Below, piece after piece: positions 10,327 through 21,889 of a stretch of 64,000 nucleotides of DNA. A program made the position numbers and the translations under genes. The notes below the pieces were generated by a model. It was not told the origin of the DNA. It did not search any database and saw only the letters and a list, made by a program, of their open reading frames with translations. Positions within the stretch are counted from its first letter, which is position 1. Each line of letters starts with the position of its first letter. The stretch is from Diphasiastrum complanatum (lineage: Eukaryota > Streptophyta > Lycopodiopsida > Lycopodiales > Lycopodiaceae). The DNA lies in contig CM055101.1 of assembly GCA_029204225.1 (NCBI GenBank), positions 43,176,927 to 43,240,926 on the forward strand, written 5' to 3'.

Positions 10327-11990
10327 GTCCTTGTCTAGAGAGATGGAGCCTCTACGCCGCCACTGGGCCACATATGGATGCAGCATCATGTCCGATGGCT
10401 GGACTGATGTCAGGAGGAGGCTGACCTCAACATCTTGGTCTCCAGCTGCATGGGTACAGAGTTTTTGAGAGCCGTGGATTGCAGTTGAGGGGGGAGAGTC
10501 ATATCTGCAGAGTTCATGTATGACGTCATTAGGTCTTCCATCCTGTCCATAGGCCCCCCAGCATGTCGTTACGGTGGTGACGGACAATGCCACCAACTGC
10601 GTTCAGATGGGTGTCCTGCTAGAGGTCGAGTTCCCTCACATCGTCCATACCCCCTGTGCAGCGCACGACATAGACCTTCTCATGGGGGACATAGGTGCAG
10701 TTCCCTGGGTTAGAGCCATCGTCCGCAAGGCCCTCTTCCTGGTGACTTTTGTCACCAGAAAGAGGCGTGTTCTTGCCATGTTCCGGGTGTTCAGCCATTT
10801 GGACCTCCAGAAGCCAGCCCCCACACGCTTTGCTTTCGACTTGGTGGTGATCGACCGTCTGATCAGGTGCAGGGCACAGCTTCTACAGATGGTTGCCAAC
10901 GATCTTTGGCGTGCCAGTACGTTTCAGCACACTGAGGATGGGGAGCACTTTTCTTCCACGGTGAGGGGAGAGCAGTTCTGGAGGGATGTGCAGACATTGT
11001 CAGGACTTTTTCGACCACTCTACATTGTGCTTCGCATGGCTGACAGCGAGGGGTTCACACTTGGACTAGTGTATGAGCTCGTGGACCGGATCAGACAATT
11101 CCTGCAGCTGCCCATCTTACAGCCAGAGAGGTAAGCAGTATAGTAATGTAATTGGTCTTTATCTTTTCAGTGGTTGCTAGTTTGTTTTTTTGTCGATGTT
11201 ACGTTTTTTCCGTAATTCGTGCAGGATGACGGAGCTGAAGTTCATTTGGGAGACGCGGTGGAACTACTTTCACAGGAGTATCCACAGCGTTGCATACATC
11301 TTGCATCCCCTCTTCCTCTCTCCGACACAGATATCAGACAGGGAGCTCGAGTCGGATTGGCTTGAGTACATATATAGGGTGGGTCCACACATTGGCTTGG
11401 ATCCTATCATACTCATGGAGGAGCTAGCTGCATTTCGTTTCGGCATGGGCACGTTCGGTCACCCGGCTGCTCAGGATCCTGAGGATGATGCCGATGCCGA
11501 TGAGACCACCACCCTCCCTGCTAACGTGCCATTGCCCTCCTCTGATGATGAGCTCACATATGATTCAGACGAGACAGTCGACCTAGCAAGGGTTGGTCCA
11601 CGTGCCCCACCCAGTACCCCCGCATCACGCCCCCTTTTAGATGATGGCTGGTCAGAGTTTGCGAGGGAGACAGAGGCTGCTGCCCAGAGACAGATAGTGC
11701 AGAGACGACTCAGAGCATCACAGGCAGGCAGTTCTTCCTAGAGACCCCCCCGTGGCAGAGGGAGACCCCCAGGCAAGAGTGTACCGCAGAGGGTTCCTTC
11801 CGGCAGACCCAGAGGCAGGCCAGCCAAGAGGGGACGCACTGATGATTTTTCTAGTCGTCTCTTGGCAGGCGTTGGCCCAGACTTACAGGAGTTCCAGATG
11901 CCTCTAGACTCCCAGCCAGACTTTGTATTTGACACCCCTGGAGATGCGTCTGGCACGCAAAGGGATGATTTTTTTAGCACAGACTTGTAG
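10327..11990 (+). pseudogene. hAT transposase, 3' half (DUF659 core, intron, AT-hook tail)
   Basis: The reading resumes after the retroelement in the expected phase: SLSREMEPLRRHW, SIMSDGWTDVRR, then VVTDNATNC and HTPCAAHDIDLLMGDIG, the blocks of a DUF659-type hAT core. A missing base near 10413 and an extra base near 10555 cancel out, leaving about 45 residues garbled. The sibling copy at 22.4-22.9 kb shows the normal reading there. A 94-bp intron (11131-11224) splices in phase to MTELKFIWETRW and HPLF. An acidic region follows, then an in-frame TAG at 11739-11741. The same frame continues to TAG 11988-11990 with GRPRGRPAKRGR and RGRGRPPGK, which are AT-hook-like DNA-binding motifs. A clear C-terminal hAT dimerisation motif is not obvious. 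Confidence 0.85.
11131..11224 (+). other. intron in the hAT transposase gene
   Basis: The donor AG|GTAAGC and acceptor TTCGTGCAG|GATG join the two coding frames in phase (arginine codon split 2+1), with a pyrimidine-rich stretch before the acceptor. The join restores a continuous hAT-like reading, which is strong support. Confidence 0.8.
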
Positions 11991-12150
11991 ATACTGATAC
12001 ACATTTTAGCATCATGTACAGTGGCATCAGATGAGATGTATATATTTTTTTACAGTATATTTGTGTCATGGCCAATTTACCGTGGTTGCTTACAAATGGT
12101 TAGCTCTCTGAAGTTTGAATGGCCAATCAGAAATGGTTTGCTCCGTGCAA

Positions 12151-12153
<3 letters not shown>

Positions 12154-12205
<52 letters not shown>
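12154..12205. repeat. (GA)n microsatellite
   Basis: About 52 bp of pure GA repeat in the hAT 3' region. Confidence 0.95.
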
Positions 12206-12207
<2 letters not shown>

Positions 12208-12255
12208 AGCACATCTGCATCTCATTCAAAACATATGCATCATGTTCAACCATGT

Positions 12256-12281
12256 AACCCTAAACCCTAAACCCTAAACCC
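12256..12281. repeat. interstitial plant telomere-type repeat (CCCTAAA)n
   Basis: Three tandem CCCTAAA units plus a partial one, followed by degenerate CCCTAA/CCATAA words to about 12,365. The unit is the complement of the plant telomere repeat TTTAGGG. Too short and internal to be a chromosome end. Confidence 0.85.
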
Positions 12282-13529
12282 GACACCCCAACAAATGGCA
12301 CAGTCAACATAACACTCCAAACCCTAACAGATCATCCTAAACCCACAACCCCACAACCATAAGCATCAAAACAAGCCACAAGCATAACCGTCACAACCAC
12401 ATCCATAAACATCATCAACCCCATCCATGTCCTCATTGTGTCGTAGGCATTGCACCACAGGTATGTGCAGATTCAACATCAAAGCTGCACTTGTGCAGCA
12501 TACACTTAAACCTGCGTAGAATGTATTAATGGTCCAGGAATACAGTCCACTGGTTCGTGATCCTGATACGAACCCAACGGATCGAGCCTGGCTCGATTCG
12601 GGTATCGTTCGGTCAAAATGGCCCTTCGACTGGAGTGAAGCGCAATTAGGTCAAGCGAAATGGACTGCTTTTGCAACTCTCCGTCCGACGGCCTTGTTTC
12701 TCCAAACGGGATCCGTTTCGGGTGCCGTCTGTTTCGGCCAGTGGACAACCTCGATACGAACCTGTGGGAACAAACAGGACGAGGAAACGACCGACGGTCG
12801 GGCCGCAACGTCCGTCCGAAGTTCGACGTTAAACAGGGCTTCAGGGACACTTTGTCCAGTTGGGACCTGAAAACTGGGAGATGTTTCGGAGCCTCCGTGC
12901 TGGTATGCAAAATTTCGACATCGTATTGCAGCGTGTTGAAGTAGTGCCATAACTAATTAGTAAGCTGTTGAAGTTCATTCGAGAAGAAACTGATCTCATC
13001 AACCGATTCACAAGAGTGTATAGCTTGTCACTCTTCTGGTGAGCGTTCACCTCTCCCCAATCCTTTGGCGAGCATTCACTTCTAAACCCTAAACCAGTAA
13101 TATGTTTGCCATACAAACCATCATCTTCACTCGAAACCACTCTCAGATCTTTCTTTGCCGCTTTTTTTGGAGCTTAGTTCCCAATGAAGGTTCGTAATAA
13201 TTTATGAACTGCTGACTGGCCATGGTTGTTTAGTTATACTGAGGTTATGAGAGGCATGGCCCAGTGGTTAGGTTGTTGCAAATTGTTTTGGTACCGTTTT
13301 CCCATTTTTTAACAGGAGGGGGCAGGTGGGTGTCAGACACCCTCTAATAATTAATTCCGGGGGGAAAACAGGGGCCATAAATCGCTTTTATTTTGCTTTT
13401 GGGATGGGGGACAGTGTAGGCAGGTGCCTGTATTTTCTTTTTTTTTTTTGAAAAAAAAAATTTGAAAAAAAAAGGCCGCCATCCGCTTCCTTAGATATAT
13501 ATATATATTTCATTTATTTAATTTTTTTT

Positions 13530-13585
13530 GCACGATTCGTTGTTAGAATCGCGATCCGAGCGAATTGCGATTCGCTGCAACTATG
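13530..13585 (-). repeat. right terminal inverted repeat and subterminal repeats of hAT
   Basis: The reverse complement reads CATAGTTGCAGCGAATCGCA and continues with GAATCG-type words, matching the left end in its first 10 bases and in its subterminal words. Confidence 0.88.
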
Positions 13586-13593
13586 ATTCAAAC
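13586..13593. repeat. right target-site duplication of the hAT element (ATTCAAAC)
   Basis: Exact copy of 2208-2215. Confidence 0.93.
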
Positions 13594-15061
13594 ATCAATA
13601 CTTATCTCACATTAATGAGAATCAATCATCATGTAAAAAGATTTTGTGAAGGATTTCACATTTTTATCCATAACTTTTTGATGAATGATCCAAATCAAGT
13701 TTTGTAAAGTGGAGATAGGGCGATTTTTACTCTACCAGGACTGTTTTGAGTCACACAGGTCATGCCACATGTCAGTATGATACTTGTCCAACGTGGATAA
13801 GCTGATACAGAAACAGAAAACTTACCAAAAGTCAATACACAGTATTCTGTAGTGATTTTTATGATTAAAATCACATCTGAATCTTCATTCAATATTTTCA
13901 GATCTATATTTGACAACTGCCATGTGTCATCAGATCATTTCATAGACTATAAAATAGTCTATCACATATTCTCCTAAATAAATTTTTAACAATATTGTGT
14001 ATTTATTGTTTTGTTTCTGTATCATCTTCTCTAATTTTCTTTGATGAATTTAGTTTCTTTCGTGAGTAAAGTTTGTGATTTTGGATTTTCTTAGATCGCA
14101 CGAAGACTTATTGCTAAATATCTATTAACTTCATGTCTTTTGTGATAGTTTCAAGTTCATTTTGAACTTAGGTTAACCATTCTTGCACTAGAAAGATTGA
14201 TAACACTAATGCAGATCCAAGTAATATATGCGTGGTTGAGTCCTTGAATTTTGTAACGTTTTTGTGACATCCTCTATTGCAGTAAATTGCTTGAGAAAAT
14301 CAATTGATACATTTAAAAAGCATGTTGTGCAAGATGATCACTTTTTATCATACCAAGTGATAAGCTATTTTTCGTAATGCTTTATGATTGGATCTTCTCT
14401 CTCAAATGTGGCTTTGATGATTGTAGTGAAGGAAATGTAGAAGACATCCAGCTTTCCACGGTTGACAATGCTACTTCTAGGGTACAAAAGAAGATAGCCA
14501 AGCAATTACGATTTCTAGCGAGTGAGTCCCATCTTGTTGTCTCTTGTTAATTTGTTATCTCTTAGATCGCGAGAAGATCAGTGTTATTGAAGTCTATAAT
14601 TTTATATTGAGGGTGGTAATATGCTTAAAAGAGAAATTGAGCATAGGCAAGCTACTTCTAATGTATTTGGCATTGAAAAAGCTATTGAAAGTTTTCATGA
14701 TAAGCCAAATTGTATTGAAACACATTCTGAACTTCTTGGTACAACACAACATACAGCGGAAAAGCTATTGAAAGTTTTTTTGTAGATCAAAATCATTATA
14801 GTACATTTTTGAGCTAATCAAGGTACATATTTATTGATTGTTTCTAGAACATACAAATGATGTGCAACTATGATAATTATGTATATAGGGAGAGCACGTT
14901 GCGAACCACAAATGCATAGTTGTCATGGTTCTGCCCTCATCTAAGGGTGTAAGGGCTTGGTGGGTGGATGCAGTTCGCTCTGCAATTGGCAGGCCTCCAC
15001 TGCCCTTGGATAAGGGTGTAGTCACAATTGTTGTGTATATGTATGGAGTATATGTATGGAT
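13594..15061. other. AT-rich non-coding stretch; no gene seen
   Basis: No frame here resembles a known protein. A 20-bp word (AAAAAGCTATTGAAAGTTTT and a near copy) occurs twice, near 14,677 and 14,758, hinting at a short local duplication. Confidence 0.5.
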
Positions 15062-15073
15062 CATAGTTGCAGC
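15062..15073 (+). repeat. hAT-type end word CATAGTTGCAGC (possible left end)
   Basis: It is identical to the first 12 bases of the right inverted repeat of the hAT at 2.2-13.6 kb. An inverted partner lies at 19661-19672. No matching 8-bp target duplication was found, so element status is only inferred. Confidence 0.4.
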
Positions 15074-15652
15074 AGAACATTTGCAAATTTTTTATTTTAA
15101 AAGAAAAAACATAAATGGTTGGAATTTTTTTTGATAGTTTAGTTCATAGATGCGCAGCGTTCGGAACGCTACATTCCGGGAGCGTTCTGGAACGGTTTCG
15201 GGATTCAACAACATTCCAGATCGAAACGTTGGAAATTATTTATTGTTTGTTTTTTAACTATGTGTTGGGGTGGGAAAAAACATTTAGGGATGTAAAGTTT
15301 TTTTTGAAACACATTGCAAAGCATAGTAACTCCTAACTTGTAAGTACTAGTAACTACCAACTGAACTATGCATATTACATTGAACTCCATTCGCTAATTG
15401 AACAAAGCATTTAGACTTCAACACACTGCATACCAAAACTGAAACTTGAAAGCAATTAAATAATGTAGAGTACAGTGCTAAGTGTATATGATACAAAAAC
15501 ATGGAAATTGATCCACATTCCACACTTGCCTCATGAGAATGATCAATATGTTTGATGTCATAAACAATAAAGCTCTGATATATGCAGTGAGCGGGCCAAT
15601 GGCTACATGAGTATGATAGATGCACAATGGACCAAAATAAAACAATGAATCT

Positions 15653-16420
15653 CTATGACTCAGAGGCATCATGATCAAATGGGGATTTCTCCTCGTCACT
15701 ATCATTGGTAGACGAGTAGGAAGATAAATTCCTTGAGTACGTGTGGTTGTGTCCCTGGACCTCTGCCTCAGCCAATAGCCGCCATAGGAACTGCCGCCTT
15801 TGCTGAACCTGGGCCACTACCATCAGTAGACCCTCCGCCAACTGACTCCCCTGATGGAAAAGTCTCTCTTGTAGATGATGGCCCTGCTGCTGTTGCTGAT
15901 GGTGGCCATGATGGGCCTGGCTCTGCCGATGAAGTTTGTGATGGCCCTGCTACTGATGGTTTAGGCCGTGATGGTCCTGTTGTTGTTGTTGTTGCTGCTG
16001 ATGGACATGATGGGCCTGTTGCTGATGAACTAGGCCGTGATGGCCCTGTGTTGCTACTGCCAGGCCTGTGGTAGCCCTTGATCTTGTGCCAATAGAACCT
16101 AACTACCCACCAACCTTCCGTAGACCCTTGTTGTTGCTACTCCTCTGTATGTGCTCAGTAGGCGCTCTCGCTCAGGTGCAGGAACTGCCACTCATGGGGC
16201 AATGCCCATGGTCCACCCATGTGGCTTGGTCAAACCAAGCAAGTGTGCTTTGATCCTCGTCATGGTGCTGCAAAAGGTGGCACCGCAAAACAAGCAACAC
16301 CATTTGCATGCACTTGAACTTGTAAAAACTACAGCGTCTCCCTTCAAATGTATCCACCTCCGCCCACACGTCTTGTCCCGCCACAGGCATGTCTATAGAA
16401 ACCTTCAAGATGCTATAAAA
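15653..16420 (-). pseudogene. hAT-derived minus-strand remnant with BED finger and Ser/Asp-rich tail
   Basis: Reading the minus strand, 16340-16197 gives a recognisable BED finger: CKWCCLFCGATF, then MTRIKAHLLGL and HGW. Below it is a Gln/His-rich low-complexity region in the same strand (about 16,050-15,850). It ends in an open segment from 15841 to 15653 with SSYSSTNDSDEEK, the kind of acidic serine-rich tail seen at the end of plant hAT transposases. The DUF659 core that should lie between is missing, and several stops intervene. I infer an internally deleted hAT copy. The plus-strand frame over the same low-complexity region (repeated GRDGPV) is probably a shadow. Confidence 0.5.
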
Positions 16421-17797
16421 TAGTCAAAAACTAAATGGAAAGTGTATAAGTGCTAAAAGGGAGCCAAAACAAGCCTAGAGACGCCTAAGACCTAAACCAC
16501 AATGCCAAAGACCTACCCTAAATCACTAAATCCTAACCCCTACACTTAGAAAAAAACAATGCAAAATGCCTCATGCACACCAACCACACAAGTGCTCATA
16601 GCGACCACCTATGCATAAAGAAGCTGGAGAACATGCAATCACCCTCTCCCTCTCCCTAGCAACCCTACGACCAATCTTAGCAAGGAATCACTCCAAATGA
16701 TGGACTATGGCCTCCAAACAAAGCAAGGAAAAAAAGCTTAAAGAAGCCACTTTGCTTGCAAATCCCCACATAATTTTGTAGCCTCCTGCACATCCTCCTC
16801 CTCATCATCATCCCTAGCCTCTGAGGCCTCATCAGATTAAGACCCTTGGCTTTGATAGTCGCTCTCCTCAGTCTCCTCGGTAGAGCTATTGAAGTTGCCC
16901 TCTGAATGCTGCTGTTGAGAGCAGCAGCAGCCTGAGTCCGTCGTGATGCACCTCGAGTCATAGGTCCTGCACATAGAGATTTGCAACTACTAGAAAGTAC
17001 CCATTGCCCAAAATCGAACTTTGAAGACTCAAGACCCAAGAGGTGACCTAGATAGTAGATACTAGAATCTAGGTAGTACATACTACAATCATGAAACTTT
17101 TGACTATACATTCACTCATTTCACGACTCACATGTGACAAATTCACAAATCACAAATCGTTAATGAATCATCAAAGTTCAAACTAGTCAACGTTCAACTT
17201 TCAAGACTTCAAGTAGCAAGATTTAAGTGATAAGCTTCAACACTAAGCACTCAAGAGCCTCCATGCCCTTGTAATGTATTTTTTTTGGAGTCCGACACTC
17301 GAGTTCAATATTCTAGTCAAAGAGCTTAGGTTATGTTCCTATGTGTTTGTTTTTCATTGTTCTTCATCATTCTAGTTAGAGTTCCCTTCTGCTTTCTAAT
17401 GTTTTTAATGTCTTTTATGATAGGTACTATGCTACGTAACTACATATAATTTTGTCACACCAATTACATTATTCAACACTTAACGGATACTTCGCGCATG
17501 AACATTTTGCGCATTGAAGTGCGCTGAATTTTAGACAATTTATCCAACATGAGATCAGAAGTTGATCAATAAGAGAACTTTGGTTTATCTTGAATATTTA
17601 TACGGAATCGTAGACTTGTAGTATAATGTCATGTGTTGTAGAGGAGATATATTCGTTTCTTTCATATAACAATAGTGTGAGTTTTGGAGCAATAGGTTTG
17701 GAAATATTATTGTTAATGTTTGCTTGGACTTTGCAAACATTGGATCCAGGGTTGCAAGAGACCGCGTCTGTATTATCCGCAAGAAAAACTATTTCAA

Positions 17798-17834
<37 letters not shown>

Positions 17835-19661
17835 GATGGAGGTTGTCTTCTCTTTTAACAAGCTCTCTCTGGTATCTCTATCCATCTGCTGCAAAAAACC
17901 CGTAGAGAATATTACAACTGAGTTTATCATTAGAAATGTGCATATACTATAGACGAGAGGGAGCGACATTAAATGTTAGTCAAAAGCTTGCTCATCATTG
18001 GATCTTTATGGTGTATGTAACTACATGATGCATGTGCCTCATCAGTAGCCTTTTTTGGTCTCCAAATATTAGCTTCCTTTGTCGCTAAGCTTTTTTCAAT
18101 ACTAGTTGACAAAGCCATCATCATGTCTCCATCCTGATGATTCTAGAAGCAATTGAGATGTTGATACAATATGCATGATGTCAGTCAGGTGACATTTCAT
18201 TGCTATTCTCTCACATTTGGATGTGTTGTTCTTATCTCATCATGAAGGATTTGCAAGGACAAACTTGTGACCTTCTCGACCTTTTTCAAGAGAAAGGTTG
18301 GAGGTGGACATGAGATGGTAGCAATATCAATATCTTGATATTTTACTCATACCCAGTTTTGTAGGACTAGTCACGTGTTGTATCTTCTTATACCTCCTCG
18401 AGTGTACTTATTATAGGGCCACCCTTTATCATGCAACAAAAAACTATTTTCTGATTTGGAAAGGGAAGTACCTAGGTGATTAGTATGGAGCACTGAGGTC
18501 CCATTGTAATTACCAGGCAATCATTAGCCCTTTATCATACATCATCAATTCCAAGTATTCATCTTAGGAGACATTCTTCATCCAAGGATTCTCCTCCACA
18601 TTTTTTGTTAACTAATGAGAGAGGATGTTACATGCCAATAATTCTAAGCTCATCGGTGTGTAGATAGAGTGAATCTCCTCCCCCTTGTGGAAAGACAGCT
18701 TAATGGCATACTTTACGAATAAACTATCAATCAAGAAATCATGACATGGATAAATGAGCTGAAACTCGGATCCGACAGATGGTTGAACTTCAGCCATACA
18801 CAGCCTGTACAAAATCCTTGACTTGACCTCCCAAAACCATTCTATGAGGGCCTCTAGGCTCGTTCTATCAAGGACCAATTTACCTCCATTTAGCTAGATA
18901 GAGGAAGCCTGTAACATTGATTGTTCTCCCCCGAATGTGTTTTTGGTTTGCAGTGCATCTCTATCTATAATTGATCAGATCAATAAAGCTCTATGCAATG
19001 TTAGTTTTGCCTCTTTCCAGTTTATCAGTATGTTGTTCTGCTAATGCATTGATTGATCATTTCTAAGTTTAGTTAACAATATCTAAACTATCAAAAAAAT
19101 TCCAGCCATTGGTGTCGCACCCTAACAAAAAAATGCGATCCGATCACAGATCATTTTTGCAGAAATTCATGATTTGCTGCAACCAAATGCATTTGGAAAC
19201 TCCCACATTTGGAACCTGTTTCAAACGTGGGTTCTATAAATGCTTTTTAATTTTGTTTTGGGTCTTGGGACGCTATAAACAAGGGTATGGTCTCGAGCCC
19301 TATTTTGGCATGCAAAGAGGATCTAAACTAACTTGATTGGCGATTGAGTTTGTTTAATGCCCTAAAATAGCAAAAAAAGATTAATGTTGCTTATTTGGAG
19401 TGGGAGATCCATTTGAGATGTGTTTCGTAATTATGATGTTCCTATGAGCTTTGACTTAGTAGATGCATTATAACGAACCAACTTTCATTGTTCAACTGCT
19501 TATGGTCTTTTTTTAGAGATGATAGTAGTCTTTATTTTACTTCGACCGCCCACTTAAAAGAGGGAAAACATTTCCAAACAGTTGGAGGATTTTCCAAATG
19601 TTCTTACGACATTTCAAACATTTCGCATTTGAGCGTTTCAAATATTTGGTTGTAACTATGG
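16421..19661. other. non-coding stretch with no supported gene
   Basis: A minus-strand region at 16,680-17,110 is Ser/Glu- and Arg-rich in different frames and may be more hAT debris. A minus-strand frame at 18,878-18,612 is not recognised. Nothing else is supported apart from the TC run listed separately. Confidence 0.4.
17801..17832. repeat. (TC)n microsatellite
   Basis: About 32 bp of uninterrupted TC repeat. Confidence 0.95.
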
Positions 19662-19672
19662 CTGCAACTATG
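19661..19672 (-). repeat. hAT-type end word GCTGCAACTATG (possible right end)
   Basis: Reverse complement of CATAGTTGCAGC at 15062-15073. The flanks do not show an 8-bp direct duplication with the left word, although ATGGAT/ATCCAT extends the inverted match outward. Confidence 0.4.
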
Positions 19673-19727
19673 ATCCATATTACATACCATAATTGCAATA
19701 TGCATTTTGAAATCTAAGGTTAGGGTT

Positions 19728-19860
19728 TTTGGGGGGGGTGGAAGGCCCTGCCCCGAGGGCCTTCCGTGCTGGGAGGGCCCTTGCCCGAGGGCAGGGCCTG
19801 ATCCCGCCCGAGGGCAGGGCCCGACCTGCACGGAAGGCCCGAGGGGTTTGGGCCTTCCCC
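19728..19860. repeat. GC-rich inverted and direct repeats
   Basis: GGAAGGCCCTGCCCCGAGGG near the start is mirrored by GCACGGAAGGCCCGAGGGG near the end. Between them CCCGAGGGCAGGGCC recurs. The block stands out sharply from AT-rich flanks and could form a large hairpin. No gene is supported; the two-strand open frames follow from composition. Confidence 0.7.
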
Positions 19861-20839
19861 TGCGTAATGGCAAGTCTGAGATTCTCATCTCTCATGGATT
19901 CCGGCAGAATCCTTCATGCGTTTATTCAAGAAGGAGAAACAGAACTACTACTTACTTCAGATGCAAGTAATTTCCACCTATGGAGGTGCATCACAAATAC
20001 AAAGGAAAATCAAAGACTTGGCATTACGGAAAGTCAAAAAAAAAAATTGCTTTCTTTACAATTCCTTGAATGGTTTTGCTTCTCCTTGAAAACAAATTAG
20101 GGAAACTATCAAAAAAATGATCTAAGCTACAATAAGAGCAAACAAAGGTTCTATGTGAACAGGTTAGAAATCTAAATTTTATATCTAGTACCAGTCTGTT
20201 TCACACAAGGTGCATGTCTCTGAAGCCGCCCTTGCCACCATAGGAGTAGTCATGGGAAAATGCCAAACCCCATCCCATAAGGTAGCTAATACCACCATAG
20301 CCCCTTTTGTGCATACTCAAGTGGCACAGTTACAAAACAAACGATGGTTATCTCATCGAAGCCATCAAAGACCCTGTAGTCCAAGTTGCTGCTCAGTTGA
20401 TTAATAGGTTCGTTGTAGTGTATAGCTTCATATCTGCTGCATTGAATCATTGAATCTCATACCGAGGTTGCAGCGGGTGTAGTGGAACTTTTATTGTTCA
20501 AATTATTGACCAAATAAGCATACTTGGAGTAGCCTGCTATGGAGGCCCTGCTAGAATACATCTTGTTGGAGTATTTGTATCAAAAGCAAAAGAGACTTGC
20601 AACTATTGCATATATAGTCTAGACTCTATTTCAAGAAGAAAGACTATGACAGTCTATCTTCGAATTTGTCACATTTGGTGACATATTCTCAATTGTGCAC
20701 AATGTTTCCACGAATCGCGATTCATTGGCTGACGAATCGCGATTCGTCAAAGAATCAAACGGTCCCAATTCGAATCGGAAAGAATCGGGACTAGAAATGT
20801 TTTGTAACAGTCCAGGCCCGATTCAATTGCAATTCACTT

Positions 20840-21370
20840 TTTCCTCTTTTTTGTGCCTCTTTCAAGGGAAAGAGAATAGGAGAGAGGGAGAAACTTGAGG
20901 AGAGAATAGAGAGCCTAGAGGAGAAAGGAAAGAGCTTAGAGGAGAGAGGTGGTATTATGGTAAGGGTGCAATATGTTAGAACTTAGGTTAATTTTCATTT
21001 TTGAGTGCACTTTGAAGGAGACAAATTAGGATAGGAGTTAGGAGAAGTTAGAACTTAGGAGATTAGTAGCCACTACTATTAGTCGAATGAAGGAGAAAGG
21101 CTAGAGCTAGGAGTTAGGAGAGTCTTGGAGAGAGAATAGGAGGAGGAGGTGTGGGTGTGAATTTAGGAAAGAGTTGTGTGTGTGTGTGTGTGTGTGTGTT
21201 TGTGAAAATGTGAATCTGGTTTTAGCTAGTAGAGTTGTTAAAAGTGCTAAAGTTTAGAGTCAGGTAATAGAGGTGAGAGGAGTGTCAAAGTTAGGAGAGT
21301 TAGGAGTTAGCTTAGGAGTTAGGAATTATGAGTTGAAACTTGAGAGTTAGGAGTTGAGAGTCATGGTGAG
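20840..21370. repeat. purine-rich GGAGA/TTAGGAG low-complexity region with (TG)n
   Basis: Imperfect GAGAGGAGA and TTAGGAGTTAGGAG words predominate, with a (TG)13 run at 21,174-21,199. It lies between the presumed hAT terminus and its BED finger, the same relative position as the low-complexity DNA in the first hAT. Confidence 0.6.
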
Positions 21371-21435
21371 AAACAGGGATCCTATATCGGATCATGTCAC
21401 AGTTGCTTCGGGATATGGTAGCTTGGGCACAAAAC

Positions 21436-21543
21436 GATGGACGCACGTGCAATTATTGTCAGGTGAGCTACACAGGAGGTCCAATGCATATTCGAGCACA
21501 TCTCCTTTGTTTGTGTGGCTATGAGATCGAAGCATGCCCATAG
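21436..21543 (+). pseudogene. BED zinc-finger remnant of a hAT transposase
   Basis: The frame ending in TAG 21541-21543 reads CNYCQVSYTGG, then HIRAHLL and a trailing C: the Cys-x2-Cys...His...Cys arrangement of BED fingers. No clean start codon is visible, and the finger is followed by a stop and about 340 bp without clear homology. Confidence 0.65.
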
Positions 21544-21889
21544 GCACCTCCAGGGCTATCGAGCATGATTGCGAGACCAGGAGCAATTCAAAGAGAGGAG
21601 ATCATTCCTCCGACGGTCACTACAGGTGAGCACCATAGTACGTACACTTGTGACTTGATATTTGATTCTTTAAACTTTTGCTTTCAAATTTTGAATTTTG
21701 CAATGTACATATAGTGATTAAATGTTTTTCAATTTCTTTTGTTGCAATAGGATCAGCTAGGGGCATCATGCATCCACCTTAGGTCAGGATGAGGCAGAGC
21801 CATAGACCGGCACATCTACGCCACATGTAGATGTAGCTGGTCCCTCTACTTCTAGACCCCCCTCCAGAGGTGTTACTGGTAGAGAATAT

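Larger units (their letters stand above)
12005..13529. other. hAT 3' non-coding region; no gene seen
   Basis: It contains an (AG)n run, a telomere-like stretch, a CpG-rich block (about 12,530-12,950) and A/T homopolymers. Several short frames cross the CpG-rich block on both strands, but none resembles a protein I know. Confidence 0.6.
2216..13585 (+). mobile_element. hAT superfamily DNA transposon, interrupted by a chromovirus
   Basis: The element begins CATAGTTGCA and ends TGCAACTATG, and is flanked by a perfect 8-bp duplication. Just inside both ends lie GAATCGCAATTCG-type subterminal words in inverted orientation. It spans 11,370 bp, of which 5,982 bp are a Ty3 chromovirus plus its 5-bp duplication, leaving about 5.4 kb of hAT sequence. 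It carries one transposase gene on the plus strand with a BED-like zinc finger, a DUF659-type core and a C-terminal AT-hook segment. A frameshift, a stop codon and the inserted retroelement make this copy non-autonomous, but its ends are intact, so it could in principle be moved in trans. About 1.6 kb of 3' non-coding DNA contains microsatellites and an interstitial telomere-like stretch. Confidence 0.93.

Noticed and set aside
12256..12281. Telomere or chromosome end
   Set aside because: Only three CCCTAAA units, inside a transposon with sequence on both sides; interstitial.
15733..16074. Plus-strand protein with GRDGPV/GHDGPV repeats
   Set aside because: It is opposite a Gln/His-rich low-complexity region of a minus-strand hAT remnant; no homology on the plus strand.
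19707..20100. Protein-coding gene across the GC-rich block
   Set aside because: Several frames on both strands are open merely because of GC content and palindromy; no conserved motif.
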